In this document: positions 40,442 through 40,446 of the stretch, piece by piece | Layout: each line of letters opens with the position of its first letter | Numbering within the stretch: position 1 is the stretch's first letter | From: Saprospiraceae bacterium UBA6168 | GTDB taxonomy: Bacteria; Bacteroidota; Bacteroidia; Chitinophagales; Saprospiraceae | Length of the DNA stretch: 40,446 nt | Direction: 5' to 3' | Assembly (NCBI GenBank): GCA_002435785.1 | Contig: DIUC01000025.1 | Span: 1-40,446 of the forward strand | Made by a program: the position numbers and the translations under genes | Notes under the pieces: generated by a model | Database searches by the model: none | What the model was told of the DNA's origin: nothing | What the model saw: the letters and a program-made list of their open reading frames with translations, nothing else

Positions 40442-40446
40442 TTGAA

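Overview
The window comes from a Bacteroidota chromosome, most likely a marine or freshwater Saprospiria-type organism. The evidence is a SusC/SusD/SusE outer-membrane uptake operon, a BatA-type protein, a TonB receptor with an OMP_b-brl_3-like barrel, a very long WG-repeat protein, several promoters of the Bacteroidota TAnnTTTG type, and start codons that mostly lack Shine-Dalgarno sequences. The class is inferred from gene style; no marker gene fixes it.

Layout, left to right. Positions 1-2435 hold the end of transketolase, a Uma2-family nuclease with a small partner ORF, and an FAA-hydrolase enzyme. Positions 2667-6056 hold one giant WG-repeat protein. A tRNA-Asn(GTT) with its own promoter and terminator follows. 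Next are a PfkB sugar/nucleoside kinase, an exported protein of unknown function, a patatin-like lipase and, convergent to it, a WbqC-like protein.

Positions of about 10.87-20.21 kb hold an integrated mobile element of about 9.3 kb. It carries a zinc-finger/HTH protein (probable excisionase/regulator), a tyrosine integrase, a protein of unknown function, a second HTH protein, a P4-type primase/SF3 helicase, a DUF6371/toprim-like protein, two small probable DNA-binding proteins, and an A/T-richer cargo block of three unknown genes (one TPR-like, two exported). Conjugation, mobilisation and capsid genes are absent. Its ends carry short repeats with conserved arms and a divergent 4-bp centre, plus TTGTACC arm-type repeats. 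Inside, the replication genes are bracketed by a 53-bp inverted repeat made of 9-bp iterons. The insertion apparently lies between the 3' end of the susCDE operon (minus strand, 20230-26570) and that operon's terminator, which now sits at 10742-10779 with no minus-strand gene feeding it.

Positions 20.2-26.6 kb hold susC-susD-susE. SusD is unusually long because two SusE/SusF-like starch-binding-type modules lie inside it, and a perfect 12-bp hairpin separates susD from susE. Positions 26.9-40.4 kb are ordinary chromosome: a GT2 glycosyltransferase, a SnoaL-like lipoprotein, a BatA/VWA protein, a CotH-like exported protein, a TonB-dependent receptor, methylmalonyl-CoA epimerase convergent with a Sua5/TsaC-type enzyme that contains a 7-bp tandem repeat, a lipoprotein, an orphan DUF433 antitoxin-like protein, a MITE-like palindrome, a bacterial dynamin-like GTPase, and a TonB-family protein at the right edge.
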